NCBI GenBank assembly: GCA_045636385.1
Contig: JAZTXK010000026.1
Coordinates: 15,812 to 79,811 of the forward strand
Length of the DNA: 64,000 nucleotides
Source of the DNA: CAG-390 sp045636385
GTDB lineage: Bacteria > Bacillota > Clostridia > Oscillospirales > CAG-272
Direction of reading: 5' to 3'
Below, piece after piece: positions 34,653 through 43,133 of the stretch; position 1 is the stretch's first letter; the number at the start of each line of letters is the position of its first letter. A program made the position numbers and the translations under genes. Under the pieces are notes generated by a model. It saw only the letters and a program-made list of their open reading frames with translations, had not been told where the DNA came from and ran no database searches.

Positions 34653-34685
34653 TTTAGGTAAATGATATCCTAAACGATCGGTTTA
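34653..34685 (+). promoter_or_regulatory. Candidate operator: two overlapping inverted repeats
   Basis: TTTAGG-N10-CCTAAA (34653-34674) overlaps TAAAC-N5-GTTTA (34671-34685). Both lie just after the predicted transcription start and before the ribosome binding site, a position suited to a repressor. Confidence 0.4.
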
Positions 34686-34706
34686 CCGTTATATCGGAGG
34701 TGAAAT

Positions 34707-35597
34707 ATGTCAGTATTAAGACCGGGAACGATGACCAATCTGTTTTATACCTATAAGCCCGGAGAAGAAAACGTAGTTGAATCCATGCGCCGTCTGCGCG
34801 AGATCGGCTTTGAGATTATGGATCTCAATATGTGCCCGATGCAGAGAAACAAGTTTGAGCTCTGTGAGGACGAAAATTGGGAGCGCTTCACCGATAATAT
34901 CGGCAACGAGGCGGCAAAGCTCGGCATAACCTTTGTTCAGTGCCATCCCGTATACGCAAAGCCTCTCTGTCGTCGCAAGTCTGCGGAGGAGGACGGATGC
35001 GAAAAGAACGAATTTTTCCTTAAAATGCTCGACCGCTCGCTTGACGTCGCGTCCCGTCTCGGAATTCCGTGGGCGGTAATGCATCCGCTTGAGGAGGCTA
35101 TCGAGGGCGAATATAACCTCGAATTCAATACAAAGTACAATCTTGATGTTTACGGCCCCTTATACGAAAAGTACGCGCACAGAGGCCTCGGCTTTGCATT
35201 CGAGAATATGTGCGACGTTGACGGCAGACGCCGCTTCGGTGTGACTCCCGACGAGCTGAAAATGATACTTAATGCCTTTGGCGACCGCAAGGTCGGCGTT
35301 TGCTGGGATACCGGCCACGCCAACCGAATCTATAACGACGGTATCGCACCACTGCGCAGAGTAGGGAAGGATCTCGTCTGTACCCATATCGACGATAACG
35401 TCGGTACCGTTGACCTCCACCAGTTGCCTTATATGGGAACGGTTCCGTGGGCAAAGGTCATGCAGACGCTCAAGGATATCGACTACAAGGGCGGATTTAT
35501 CTACGAGCTCTCGACCACCAAGAGATTGCCCGACGAGCTCAAGGTGCCCGCTGTCGAGTATTCCTATAAGGTAGCCGAATATCTCGTAAATCTTTAA
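34707..35597 (+). CDS. Sugar phosphate isomerase/epimerase (TIM barrel)
   Basis: A 296-residue member of the xylose-isomerase-like TIM-barrel family. Metal-site segments are FVQCHPV, AVMHPLE, GFAFENMCD, GVCWDTGHA, CTHIDDN and GGFIYELS, so the expected Glu, Asp and His ligands are present. It should epimerise or isomerise a sugar or cyclitol; the exact reaction is unknown. A consensus promoter and a candidate operator lie upstream, so it is probably a regulated, inducible gene. GGAGGTGA is placed ideally for the ATG at 34707. The solute-binding lipoproteins that follow suggest sugar use. Confidence 0.85.
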   Translation: MSVLRPGTMTNLFYTYKPGEENVVESMRRLREIGFEIMDLNMCPMQRNKFELCEDENWERFTDNIGNEAAKLGITFVQCHPVYAKPLCRRKSAEEDGCEKNEFFLKMLDRSLDVASRLGIPWAVMHPLEEAIEGEYNLEFNTKYNLDVYGPLYEKYAHRGLGFAFENMCDVDGRRRFGVTPDELKMILNAFGDRKVGVCWDTGHANRIYNDGIAPLRRVGKDLVCTHIDDNVGTVDLHQLPYMGTVPWAKVMQTLKDIDYKGGFIYELSTTKRLPDELKVPAVEYSYKVAEYLVNL

Positions 35598-35673
35598 TCT
35601 TATCGTTTTTTTGCCGCGCGCTCACACGGCTGAAAATATAACATTTTAACAAATGAAAGGCAAGGTATTTCAA

Positions 35674-37236
35674 ATGAAGAAATTTATCTCAGGCCTTCTT
35701 GCTCTTGCAATGCTTGCAGCAATGACGGTCATTATGATCCCCACGGCTTCCGCCGCTTGGGACGGATCCTCCGTTTCCGCCGCTCTCGTCGGCTCGGGTA
35801 CTGAGTACGATCCCTATCTCATTTCCAGTGAAAACGATCTCGCTTTCGTAGCAAAGCAGGTCAATGACGCTGTCACCAAATTCGAAGGCGTCTACTTCAA
35901 GCTCACCGTAGACCTCGACCTTGGCAACAAGCTCTGGGCTCCTATCGGTCAGATCAAGGCAAATTACTTCTCCGGTCACTTTGACGGCGACGGACATACC
36001 ATCTCCAACCTCAACGTAAAGACCATCGACGATAAAAACGCGCTTTACGGCGGTGTTTTCGGACGCATCTTCGACGGTTCTGTAAAGAACCTCAACGTTG
36101 ATGGCGCAACTATCGTAAGTGCTAAGTACGGAGGCGCTATTGCGGGCGTTCTTAACTGTACTGCAGATGGCGGATCTTCTTCGATCGTTAACTGCCACGC
36201 AACCAATATTAACATCAGAGGCGTCCAGGTCGGCGGCGTTGTAGGACGTACCAGCCAGAAGAGCTGCGCCAAGGGTCAGCTCAAGATCATCGGCTGCTCC
36301 GCGACCAATGTCACTCTCGGCTTTATCACCGCAGATGATTTATATGCTACCGACGGTAACCACTTCGTCGGCGGTATCGTCGGCGGCGCAGGTGCAACCG
36401 TTATTTCCGGATGCTTCGCAAAGAATATCACTGCTGATATCTACGGCACCTCCTTCGCTCCCGCGGGTGGTATTATAGGCGTTCTCGGCGCGGATTCCCA
36501 GAGCTCGGACGTAACCAACTGCTACGCTACCGGCATAAAGCTTACCGCTCACGAGGGTTGCCATCCCGAAAAGACCTCTCTCGGCGGTCTCATCGGTAAG
36601 GCTGCACACGTTGCGGTTTCTTACGGTGACCCCAACACCGAGTACAACATCTTCAATAACTTCGTTTCCGACGTTACCATCAGCAACACCTGCTCTACCA
36701 ATAACGGTGTTCTTATCGGTCTTGTGGCTGACTCCATCTACTTCAACGACGTATATTACGTTCCCGAGAGCGGACTTCCTTCCTTCGGCGCAGATGCATA
36801 CTATGCAGAATGGCCCTTCATGGAGATCAAGGCTCCCTCCGATCTCACCGCTGAAAAGCTCAATAAGGGTAACTCTACCGCTGTTTGGGTTGCTGACGTT
36901 GTTGCGGGCCATCCCACAATCGATGTTGACGCCGCTATCGCAAACGCTCCCTCTTACATCGACTACTACGTAGAAAACGCAGATGAAACCACCGCAGAGG
37001 AGACCACCGCGGCACCCGAGACCACAAAGGCACCCGAGACCACCCAGGCGCCCGAGACCACCGAGGCTCCTGAGGTTACCGATGCTCCCGCTGAGACCAC
37101 TAAGGCTCCCGAGGCTACCAATGCACCCGAGACCGAGGCTCCCAAGTCCGAGGGCGGATGCGGCTCCGCTATTGCAGGCGGCGTTGCTATCGTAGCAATT
37201 CTCGGCTGTGCGGTCGTTTTCAAGAAAAGAAAGTAA
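35674..37236 (+). CDS. GLUG-motif surface protein with C-terminal membrane anchor
   Basis: A 520-residue secreted protein: signal peptide (KKFISGLLALAMLAAMTVIM), then a domain starting GSGTEYDPYLISSENDLAF with repeated GLUG-like beta-helix units (GGVFGRIFDGSVKNLNVDG; GGIVGGAGATVISGCFAKN; LGGLIGKAAHVAVSYG). A Thr-rich linker with repeated APETT units (about 435-490) and a C-terminal helix (GSAIAGGVAIVAILGCAVVF) ending in KKRK follow, so it is held in the membrane without an LPXTG motif. GLUG domains occur in adhesins and surface proteins of gut bacteria. The start is ATG 35674 (AAGG upstream) rather than 35653, which lacks a ribosome binding site. The gene ends 22 bases before a solute-binding lipoprotein gene. 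Confidence 0.85.
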   Translation: MKKFISGLLALAMLAAMTVIMIPTASAAWDGSSVSAALVGSGTEYDPYLISSENDLAFVAKQVNDAVTKFEGVYFKLTVDLDLGNKLWAPIGQIKANYFSGHFDGDGHTISNLNVKTIDDKNALYGGVFGRIFDGSVKNLNVDGATIVSAKYGGAIAGVLNCTADGGSSSIVNCHATNINIRGVQVGGVVGRTSQKSCAKGQLKIIGCSATNVTLGFITADDLYATDGNHFVGGIVGGAGATVISGCFAKNITADIYGTSFAPAGGIIGVLGADSQSSDVTNCYATGIKLTAHEGCHPEKTSLGGLIGKAAHVAVSYGDPNTEYNIFNNFVSDVTISNTCSTNNGVLIGLVADSIYFNDVYYVPESGLPSFGADAYYAEWPFMEIKAPSDLTAEKLNKGNSTAVWVADVVAGHPTIDVDAAIANAPSYIDYYVENADETTAEETTAAPETTKAPETTQAPETTEAPEVTDAPAETTKAPEATNAPETEAPKSEGGCGSAIAGGVAIVAILGCAVVFKKRK

Positions 37237-37258
37237 GATACTTATTTAGGTGAAGAAT

Positions 37259-38752
37259 ATGAAGAATTATATCAGAATCATCGCCCTTATTATGGCGCTT
37301 CTCACCCTTTCGGGTATGGTTGCCGCTTGTGCCGAAACCGGTACGACCGAAACCACGACCGAAGCGGGTGCAGCAGAAACTCAGGCTCCCGTTGCTGAAA
37401 CCACCGCGGAAGAGACCCTCTACGCTCCCGACGATCTTAAGGAAAGCTACGATTTTAACGAAACCATCACTATCTATATGTGGGCGGACTACACTATGAT
37501 GGAGTTCTACGCAGAAGAGACCGGTGACGTTATCGACGACGCTATCTTCAACCGTAACATCGCAGTTGAGGACAGACTCGGTATCGAGTTTGAGTACGTT
37601 GAGGAAAAGGGCTCCTCCAGCACCTACGAAAACTGGATCAAGAAGGCAGAAAACGATTGGCAGGCAGATAACTCCTATGATATCTACGCAGGCTACAGCC
37701 GTTCCGCTCCCCTTATGACTCTTAAGGGTATGACCGTAAACCTTCTCGATTACGAGGCCTTCAGCGTTGAAAAACCCTGGTGGCCCGCAGCTCTTACCAC
37801 CGAGTGTACCATCAACGATAAGCTCTATTTCTGCTCCGGCGATATCTCCACCAACCTTCTCTGGATGATGATCGGTACCTTCTATAACAAGGAGCTCTAC
37901 AAGACCTACTTCGCGGATGAGAAGTCTCCTATGGATATGGTAGAGAGCAACGAGTGGACTATGGAGAAGTTCTTCTCTATGGTTCAGGATATCTACACCG
38001 ACGACGGAAACTCCAAGAAGGATGACGCTGACTTTTTCGGCTACGTTCTCTATGAGACCAACATCGACGCTTTCCAGACCGGCGCAGGCATCATCTCTAT
38101 CGAAAGAGATGATGAGAAGGGTCTTAAGATCTCCGACGGTTGGAACAGCCAGAGATGTGCGGATGCTTGTGAGCTTGTAGGCTCCCTCCTCGAATCCGAT
38201 GGCATTATCTATAACAATAGCACCTCTATCCGTAACATCTTCTACGAGGAGCGCGCTCTCTTCATCACCGACCGTCTCTTCATCGTTGCAGGTAAGGATA
38301 CCTCAGAGACCGGCAAGATCGAGTTCTCCTACGGTCTTGTTCCTCAGCCTAAGTTCGACACCGATCAGGCTTCCTTCCTCACTAACGTAGGACATCCCTT
38401 CACTATGTATGCCGTAAACTCCCAGTCCAAGGCGATCGAGGCTGCCGTTACCACTATTGAGGCAATCGGCTCCGCTAACCACCGCACCGTTACTCCCGCA
38501 GTATTTGAGGTAGCAATGAAGGTAAGATATACCGACGATCCTCAGACCTCGGGTATGTACGATCTCCTCCGCGAGGGTATCTCCTTCGATATCGGACGTC
38601 TCTACGCTTCCACCTTCCAGAACGGTACTGCTAACCTCTTCAGAACCACCGCAAAGTCGGGCAACCCCGCAGGTCTTCTTTCCAACATCAAGAAGAACGA
38701 GAGAGTTATTGACAAGGGTATCGGCACTATTATGGATTTCTTCAACAAGTAA
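37259..38752 (+). CDS. Extracellular solute-binding lipoprotein (ABC sugar-type)
   Basis: A 497-residue lipoprotein (lipobox VAAC) with a short Thr/Glu/Ala linker and a family 1 solute-binding fold: TIYMWADYTMMEFYAE, KPWWPAALT, CSGDISTNLLW and FEVAMKVRYTDDP. It should capture an oligosaccharide or sugar for an ABC importer, but no permease or ATPase gene is near. Codon choice is strongly biased, a sign of high expression. AGGTGA precedes the ATG at 37259; GTG 37250 overlaps that site. It lies 22 bases after the GLUG-protein gene and is probably cotranscribed. Closely related to the next gene, so a tandem duplicate. Confidence 0.9.
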   Translation: MKNYIRIIALIMALLTLSGMVAACAETGTTETTTEAGAAETQAPVAETTAEETLYAPDDLKESYDFNETITIYMWADYTMMEFYAEETGDVIDDAIFNRNIAVEDRLGIEFEYVEEKGSSSTYENWIKKAENDWQADNSYDIYAGYSRSAPLMTLKGMTVNLLDYEAFSVEKPWWPAALTTECTINDKLYFCSGDISTNLLWMMIGTFYNKELYKTYFADEKSPMDMVESNEWTMEKFFSMVQDIYTDDGNSKKDDADFFGYVLYETNIDAFQTGAGIISIERDDEKGLKISDGWNSQRCADACELVGSLLESDGIIYNNSTSIRNIFYEERALFITDRLFIVAGKDTSETGKIEFSYGLVPQPKFDTDQASFLTNVGHPFTMYAVNSQSKAIEAAVTTIEAIGSANHRTVTPAVFEVAMKVRYTDDPQTSGMYDLLREGISFDIGRLYASTFQNGTANLFRTTAKSGNPAGLLSNIKKNERVIDKGIGTIMDFFNK

Positions 38753-38764
38753 TCAAATCACTTT

Positions 38765-38797
38765 GCAGACGCATCTCTTGGGTGCGTCTGCTTTTTT
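38765..38797 (+). terminator. Rho-independent terminator after the first solute-binding gene of the pair
   Basis: Stem GCAGACGCA/TGCGTCTGC followed by TTTTTT. Confidence 0.88.
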
Positions 38798-38858
38798 GGC
38801 AAAATGAACAAATTGGTACAAAATATCTATTAAAAATGCCGATTTTTGTGCAAATCGG

Positions 38859-38887
38859 TTGACAAATATTAATAATTGTGATATAAT
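38859..38887 (+). promoter_or_regulatory. Sigma-A promoter for the second solute-binding gene
   Basis: TTGACA (38859-38864), 17 bases, TATAAT (38882-38887): perfect consensus. A 95-base untranslated leader follows. Confidence 0.8.
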
Positions 38888-38981
38888 TGTTGCATTAAAT
38901 ATGATTGAAAATGCGGAGCGGGTTCGCGGTAAGATCTCGCCTTGCGTTGCAATGATATTACCAATTAAAACGGAGGCTACT

Positions 38982-40481
38982 ATGAAAAAGTACATCAAAT
39001 TGATCACACTGCTTCTTGTGTTCACAACCATGCTTTCTCTCTTTGCTGCATGTGCGAACACCGTCGGCGAAGACACTACCGCTCCCTCTTCAGCGCAGAC
39101 TCAGGCTCCCACCGATTCGGATGAAGCTACTGCTGAAGTAACTCTTTACGAGCTCGATGACCTCGATGAAACCTACAACTTCGGCGAAACCATTACCTTC
39201 TTCATTTGGGACGACTGGCGTATGATGGAGTTCTACTCCGATGAGACCGGCGACCTTATCGACGACGCTATCTATCACCGTAACATCGCTGTTACCGAAA
39301 GACTCGGCGTTGAGTTTGAATGGGTTGAGGCTCCCGGTGACTCCGGCGATTACTCTACTTGGCTTACTCAGGCTGAAAACGACTGGGCTGCAGATAACGA
39401 GTATGATATCTACGCAGGCTACAGCCGTACCATTCCTCTTCTTACCCTCAGAGGTATGGCAGCAAACCTCCTCCAGCAGGAAGCTTTCAACGTAGAAAAG
39501 CCCTGGTGGCCCGAGGCTCTTACCACCGAGTGCACCATCAACGACAGACTTTACTTCTGTACCGGTGATATCGCAACCAGTATGCTTTGGTACATGGTAG
39601 CATTTATGTATAACAAGGACCTCTATGAGGCTCACCTCCTTGACAAGACCGGCGGCAAGACTCCTATGGATATGGTAGACGAGGACAACTGGACTCTCGA
39701 AACATTCCTCGGCCTCGTTCAGGATATCTACGTAGACAATGATAACAACGGCGCTAAGGACGTTACCGACTTCTACGGCTCCACCATCTACTCCACCGAC
39801 ATTACCGCATTCATGATCGGTGCAGGTATCACCTCCTTCGAAAAGGCAGAGGACGGCAGCCTTCGTATTTCCGAAAAGTGGAACAGCCAGCGTTGCGCAG
39901 ACATCTGCGAGGCTATTGGTAACGCTATCAAGGTAACCGGTATTCTTTGTAACGATGACAGAACCACCTTCCGTACTCAGCAGTCCATCTTCCACATGGA
40001 CCGTGTATTCAACATTCCCGGTACCGATACTGATGGTGGCGTAGGATTTGAATTTACCGTTGGCGTAGTTCCCGTACCTAAGTTCGACAAGACTCAGCAA
40101 GAATACAAGACCAACCTCGGTAACCCCTACACTATGTACGCTATCAATGCACAGTCCAAGGAAATGGAAGCAACCGCTACCACTCTTGAGGCTATGGCGT
40201 CTCAGAACTACCGCTCTGTAACTCCCGTTGTATTCGAAGTTGCAATGAAGGTTAGATATACCGATGACGCTCAGGTTGCAGGTATGTTCGATATCCTCAA
40301 GGAAAACGTTTCCTTCGACGTTGGACAGCTTTACTACTACGCAACCGAAAAGCTCCCCGCTAAGGTATTCAGCGATACTTGTCTCGGCGGTAACCCCGCA
40401 GGATTCCTCTCCGCTCTTAAGAGAAGTGAAAGAGTTATCAACAACAAGATCAAGGATATTATGAAGGGTTACACCGACTAA
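38982..40481 (+). CDS. Extracellular solute-binding lipoprotein (ABC sugar-type), tandem paralogue
   Basis: A 499-residue lipoprotein (lipobox FAAC), collinear with the preceding gene: TFFIWDDWRMMEFYSDE, KPWWPEALTTECTIND, CTGDIATSMLW, EVAMKVRYTDD. CGGAGG lies just before ATG 38982; the frame runs back to 38859 but that stretch is leader. Codon bias is strong, suggesting an abundant protein. It has its own strong promoter and terminator, so it can be expressed independently of its duplicate. No importer genes adjoin it, so the permease must be elsewhere in the genome. Confidence 0.9.
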   Translation: MKKYIKLITLLLVFTTMLSLFAACANTVGEDTTAPSSAQTQAPTDSDEATAEVTLYELDDLDETYNFGETITFFIWDDWRMMEFYSDETGDLIDDAIYHRNIAVTERLGVEFEWVEAPGDSGDYSTWLTQAENDWAADNEYDIYAGYSRTIPLLTLRGMAANLLQQEAFNVEKPWWPEALTTECTINDRLYFCTGDIATSMLWYMVAFMYNKDLYEAHLLDKTGGKTPMDMVDEDNWTLETFLGLVQDIYVDNDNNGAKDVTDFYGSTIYSTDITAFMIGAGITSFEKAEDGSLRISEKWNSQRCADICEAIGNAIKVTGILCNDDRTTFRTQQSIFHMDRVFNIPGTDTDGGVGFEFTVGVVPVPKFDKTQQEYKTNLGNPYTMYAINAQSKEMEATATTLEAMASQNYRSVTPVVFEVAMKVRYTDDAQVAGMFDILKENVSFDVGQLYYYATEKLPAKVFSDTCLGGNPAGFLSALKRSERVINNKIKDIMKGYTD

Positions 40482-40495
40482 TATTTTAATAATTT

Positions 40496-40536
40496 ACACG
40501 CTTGCTTCAATTCTTTGAGGCAAGCGTGTATTTTTT
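40496..40536 (+). terminator. Rho-independent terminator
   Basis: Stem ACACGCTTGC/GCAAGCGTGT followed by ATTTTTTG. Confidence 0.88.
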
Positions 40537-40547
40537 GCAATTTCCTA

Positions 40548-40576
40548 TTGACAAAACTTGCAAAATGTGATAAAAT
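40548..40576 (+). promoter_or_regulatory. Sigma-A promoter of glyA
   Basis: TTGACA (40548-40553), 17 bases, TAAAAT (40571-40576), 30 bases before the start codon. Confidence 0.75.
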
Positions 40577-40605
40577 AAATCATATTTTATTTGGAGGACA
40601 ATGAT

Positions 40606-41844
40606 ATGTTTTTTGAAAGAGTAAAGGATTTTGACGCTGAAGTTGGCGCGGCGTGCGGCAGAGAGTTTGCGCGTCAGTGCGGTAACATCGAGCTTATCGC
40701 GTCCGAGAACATCGTTTCCGAAGCGGTTCTTCTTGCTGCAGGAGGCGTTCTTACCAACAAGTATGCTGAGGGTTATCCCGGCAAGCGTTATTACGGCGGA
40801 TGTGAATTCGTTGACGAGGTCGAGGAGATCGCTCGCACCCGTGCTTGCAAGCTTTGGGGCGCTGATCATGCAAACGTACAGCCTCATTCCGGCGCGAACG
40901 CAAACCTCGCTGCTTTCTTTGCGCTTCTTCAGCCCGGTGACAAGGTTCTTTCTATGAACCTCGCTCACGGAGGACATATCTCCCACGGTCTGCCCATCAA
41001 CATTTCGGGTAAGTATTTTACTATTTACCAGTACGGCGTTGATGCGGAAACAGGCCTTATAGATTACGACGAGGTACGCCGTATGGCTCTCGAGTGCCGC
41101 CCCAAGATGATCCTTGCAGGTGCGAGCGCATATCCCAGAATCATTGACTTTGCAAAGTTCCGCGAGATCGCAGACGAGGTTGGCGCATACCTTATGGTAG
41201 ATATGGCACACATCGCAGGTCTTGTTGCCGCAGGCGTTCACCCCTCGCCCGTTCCTTACGCAGACATCGTAACCACCACTACTCATAAGACTCTCCGCGG
41301 TCCTCGCGGCGGTCTCATCCTCTGCCGTGAGCAGTTTGCAACTGCTATCGACAAGGCGATCTTCCCCGGCACCCAGGGAGGTCCCCTTATGCACATCATC
41401 GCCGCAAAGGCAGTAGCTCTCGGCGAAGCACTTCGCCCCGAGTTCGTTGACTATCAGAAGCAGGTTGTTGCTAATGCAGCACGCCTTGCAAAGGGTCTTA
41501 ACGAGCGCGGAATCAAGCTCGTTTCGGGCGGTACAGAGAACCACCTTATGCTTCTCGATCTCCGCGACACCGGCATGACCGGCCGTGAGCTTGAGGTCAA
41601 CCTCGATAAGGTTCACATTACCGCTAATAAGAATGCAATCCCCAACGACCCCCAGAAGCCCGCTTACACCTCGGGTCTCCGCGTAGGTACTCCCGCAGTT
41701 ACCACCCGCGGCTTCGGTCTTGAGGAGATGGACAAGATCGCAGGCTTCATCGCAGATACCGTATATGACTTTGAGGGCAAGAAGGCTTCCATCGCCGAAG
41801 GCGTTGCAGAGCTTTGCGCAAAGTTCCCCATTTACGTTGGTTAA
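40606..41844 (+). CDS. glyA: Serine hydroxymethyltransferase
   Basis: A 412-residue cytoplasmic PLP enzyme that converts serine plus tetrahydrofolate to glycine and methylene-tetrahydrofolate, the main source of one-carbon units. Visible motifs: IELIASENIVS near the N-terminus, YAEGYPGKRYYGG, QPHSGANAN, VDMAHIAGLVAAG, and the PLP lysine K228 in TTTTHKTLRGPRGG. Length and spacing match the family. The start is ATG 40606, with GGAGG eight bases before it; the in-frame TTG at 40591 contains that site. It is monocistronic, with its own promoter and terminator. Confidence 0.97.
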   Translation: MFFERVKDFDAEVGAACGREFARQCGNIELIASENIVSEAVLLAAGGVLTNKYAEGYPGKRYYGGCEFVDEVEEIARTRACKLWGADHANVQPHSGANANLAAFFALLQPGDKVLSMNLAHGGHISHGLPINISGKYFTIYQYGVDAETGLIDYDEVRRMALECRPKMILAGASAYPRIIDFAKFREIADEVGAYLMVDMAHIAGLVAAGVHPSPVPYADIVTTTTHKTLRGPRGGLILCREQFATAIDKAIFPGTQGGPLMHIIAAKAVALGEALRPEFVDYQKQVVANAARLAKGLNERGIKLVSGGTENHLMLLDLRDTGMTGRELEVNLDKVHITANKNAIPNDPQKPAYTSGLRVGTPAVTTRGFGLEEMDKIAGFIADTVYDFEGKKASIAEGVAELCAKFPIYVG

Positions 41845-41854
41845 TTAAAATAAA

Positions 41855-41890
41855 AATCAACCCCGAGGTCAGATGACCTCGGGGTTTTAT
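41855..41890. terminator. Bidirectional terminator between glyA and the gpsA-like gene
   Basis: Perfect stem CCCCGAGGTC/GACCTCGGGG with a four-base loop, flanked by A and T runs. Confidence 0.9.
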
Positions 41891-41900
41891 TATGTATAAA

Positions 41901-42965
41901 TTAATATACTTCCTTTTCGAACTTCTTCCACGGAACGTCGATGCCGGTCTCGTTGTCGAGAAGTCTGCCGATGTGGTAGAGAAGGGGAAGATCGTCAGCC
42001 TTGATAACGCCCATAGACTCGAGAGTCTTAGCCGCCTCAACGGTTCTGCCTGCGATAGCGATGGACTCGAGGGTAACACCCTTGAGAGCGTCCATAGCAT
42101 CCTTGAAGCTCATGCCGGTTCCAAGGAGAGTACCGATCTTACGGGTTCTGCCGCCGAATACGGTAACGTAGAGGTCGCCTGCGCCAAGCTCGATGTTGTC
42201 GGGGTGACCGCCGCAGAGGTTGAGAAGGATTCTCATCTCGCGAACTGCCTGACCGAAGAGAGCTGCCTGAGAGTTGTAATGCTCGAACTCACGTCCCTCG
42301 CGCTTGTAGGACATACCGATAGCGAGAGATACGCCGAGAGCGTAAGCGTTCTTGAGAGCAACAGCGCACTCAACACCGCGAACGTCGGTGGAAAGGCTTA
42401 CGTGGTAGTAGGGAGCCTCGAAGAGATCGCGGATCTCGCGGAGAAGCTCGATCTTGCGACCGCAGAAGGTTACGCAAGAGGGGTCGAGGTCTGCAAGCTC
42501 ATAGGAGGTGCAAGGACCGCCAACTGCGCAGAAATCAATGTTCTTCTTACCGCAAGCTGCAGCAACCTCTTCCATCTTTTCGGGGTAAGAGATCATCTTA
42601 CCCTCGCCGAGGTGGATCATACCCTTGGAGATCGAGAGAACGGGAACTCCGTCGGGGAGGCGCGGGATTACGTAATCGAGGTACCAATCGAGACCGAAGC
42701 TGGATACGCCGCAGATAGAAAGATCAGCGCCCTCGAGAGCCTTTTCCATCTCGTCAACGGTGTAGAACTCGGTGCCTGCGGGAATGGGGCGCTTGAGGGT
42801 GAGGTGCTCACCGGTAGCGCGAGCGTGCGCGATGATCTCGCCGTCAAGGGGAGAGCCGACGAAGCGGATCTTGCAGCCGTTGTAAGCTGCGGGCCAGGTG
42901 ATGGCGGAGCCCATCATACCGCAGCCAATAACTGTGATAATGGGATTCTGAGACTTGTTTTTCAT
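41901..42965 (-). CDS. NAD(P)-dependent glycerol-3-phosphate dehydrogenase-like protein
   Basis: A 354-residue cytoplasmic dehydrogenase. Residues 14-19 form the GxGxxG nucleotide site (GCGMMG), SISKG (111-115) and K205 in VALKNAYALG match the catalytic lysines of GpsA, and GAGDLYVTVFGGRTRKIG is the C-terminal substrate motif. It should reduce dihydroxyacetone phosphate to glycerol 3-phosphate for phospholipid synthesis. It differs from textbook GpsA in the N-terminal half (for example WPAAYNG, and a WYLDYVIPRLP segment), so it may be a specialised paralogue; I leave the symbol empty. Start ATG 42965 has AAAGGAAG upstream. Confidence 0.85.
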   Translation of the reverse strand: MKNKSQNPIITVIGCGMMGSAITWPAAYNGCKIRFVGSPLDGEIIAHARATGEHLTLKRPIPAGTEFYTVDEMEKALEGADLSICGVSSFGLDWYLDYVIPRLPDGVPVLSISKGMIHLGEGKMISYPEKMEEVAAACGKKNIDFCAVGGPCTSYELADLDPSCVTFCGRKIELLREIRDLFEAPYYHVSLSTDVRGVECAVALKNAYALGVSLAIGMSYKREGREFEHYNSQAALFGQAVREMRILLNLCGGHPDNIELGAGDLYVTVFGGRTRKIGTLLGTGMSFKDAMDALKGVTLESIAIAGRTVEAAKTLESMGVIKADDLPLLYHIGRLLDNETGIDVPWKKFEKEVY

Positions 42966-43093
42966 TTTAGTCTTCCTTTTTTATAAAAATTTTCCGTATA
43001 ATATTATACTACAAATCTGCGGGAATTTCAATACCTTTTTGAAAAAACGGCGTTTTGTTTATTTTGGATTGATGATGAATATAGATTTATAGT

Positions 43094-43127
43094 AAAAATA
43101 ACACCCGCCGAAGCGAGTGTTATTTTT
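43094..43127 (-). terminator. Terminator of solute-binding gene (copy A)
   Basis: Stem AAAATAACAC...CGC/GCGAGTGTTATTTT; almost identical to the hairpin at 44795-44828. Confidence 0.8.
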
Positions 43128-43133
43128 ATGAAA

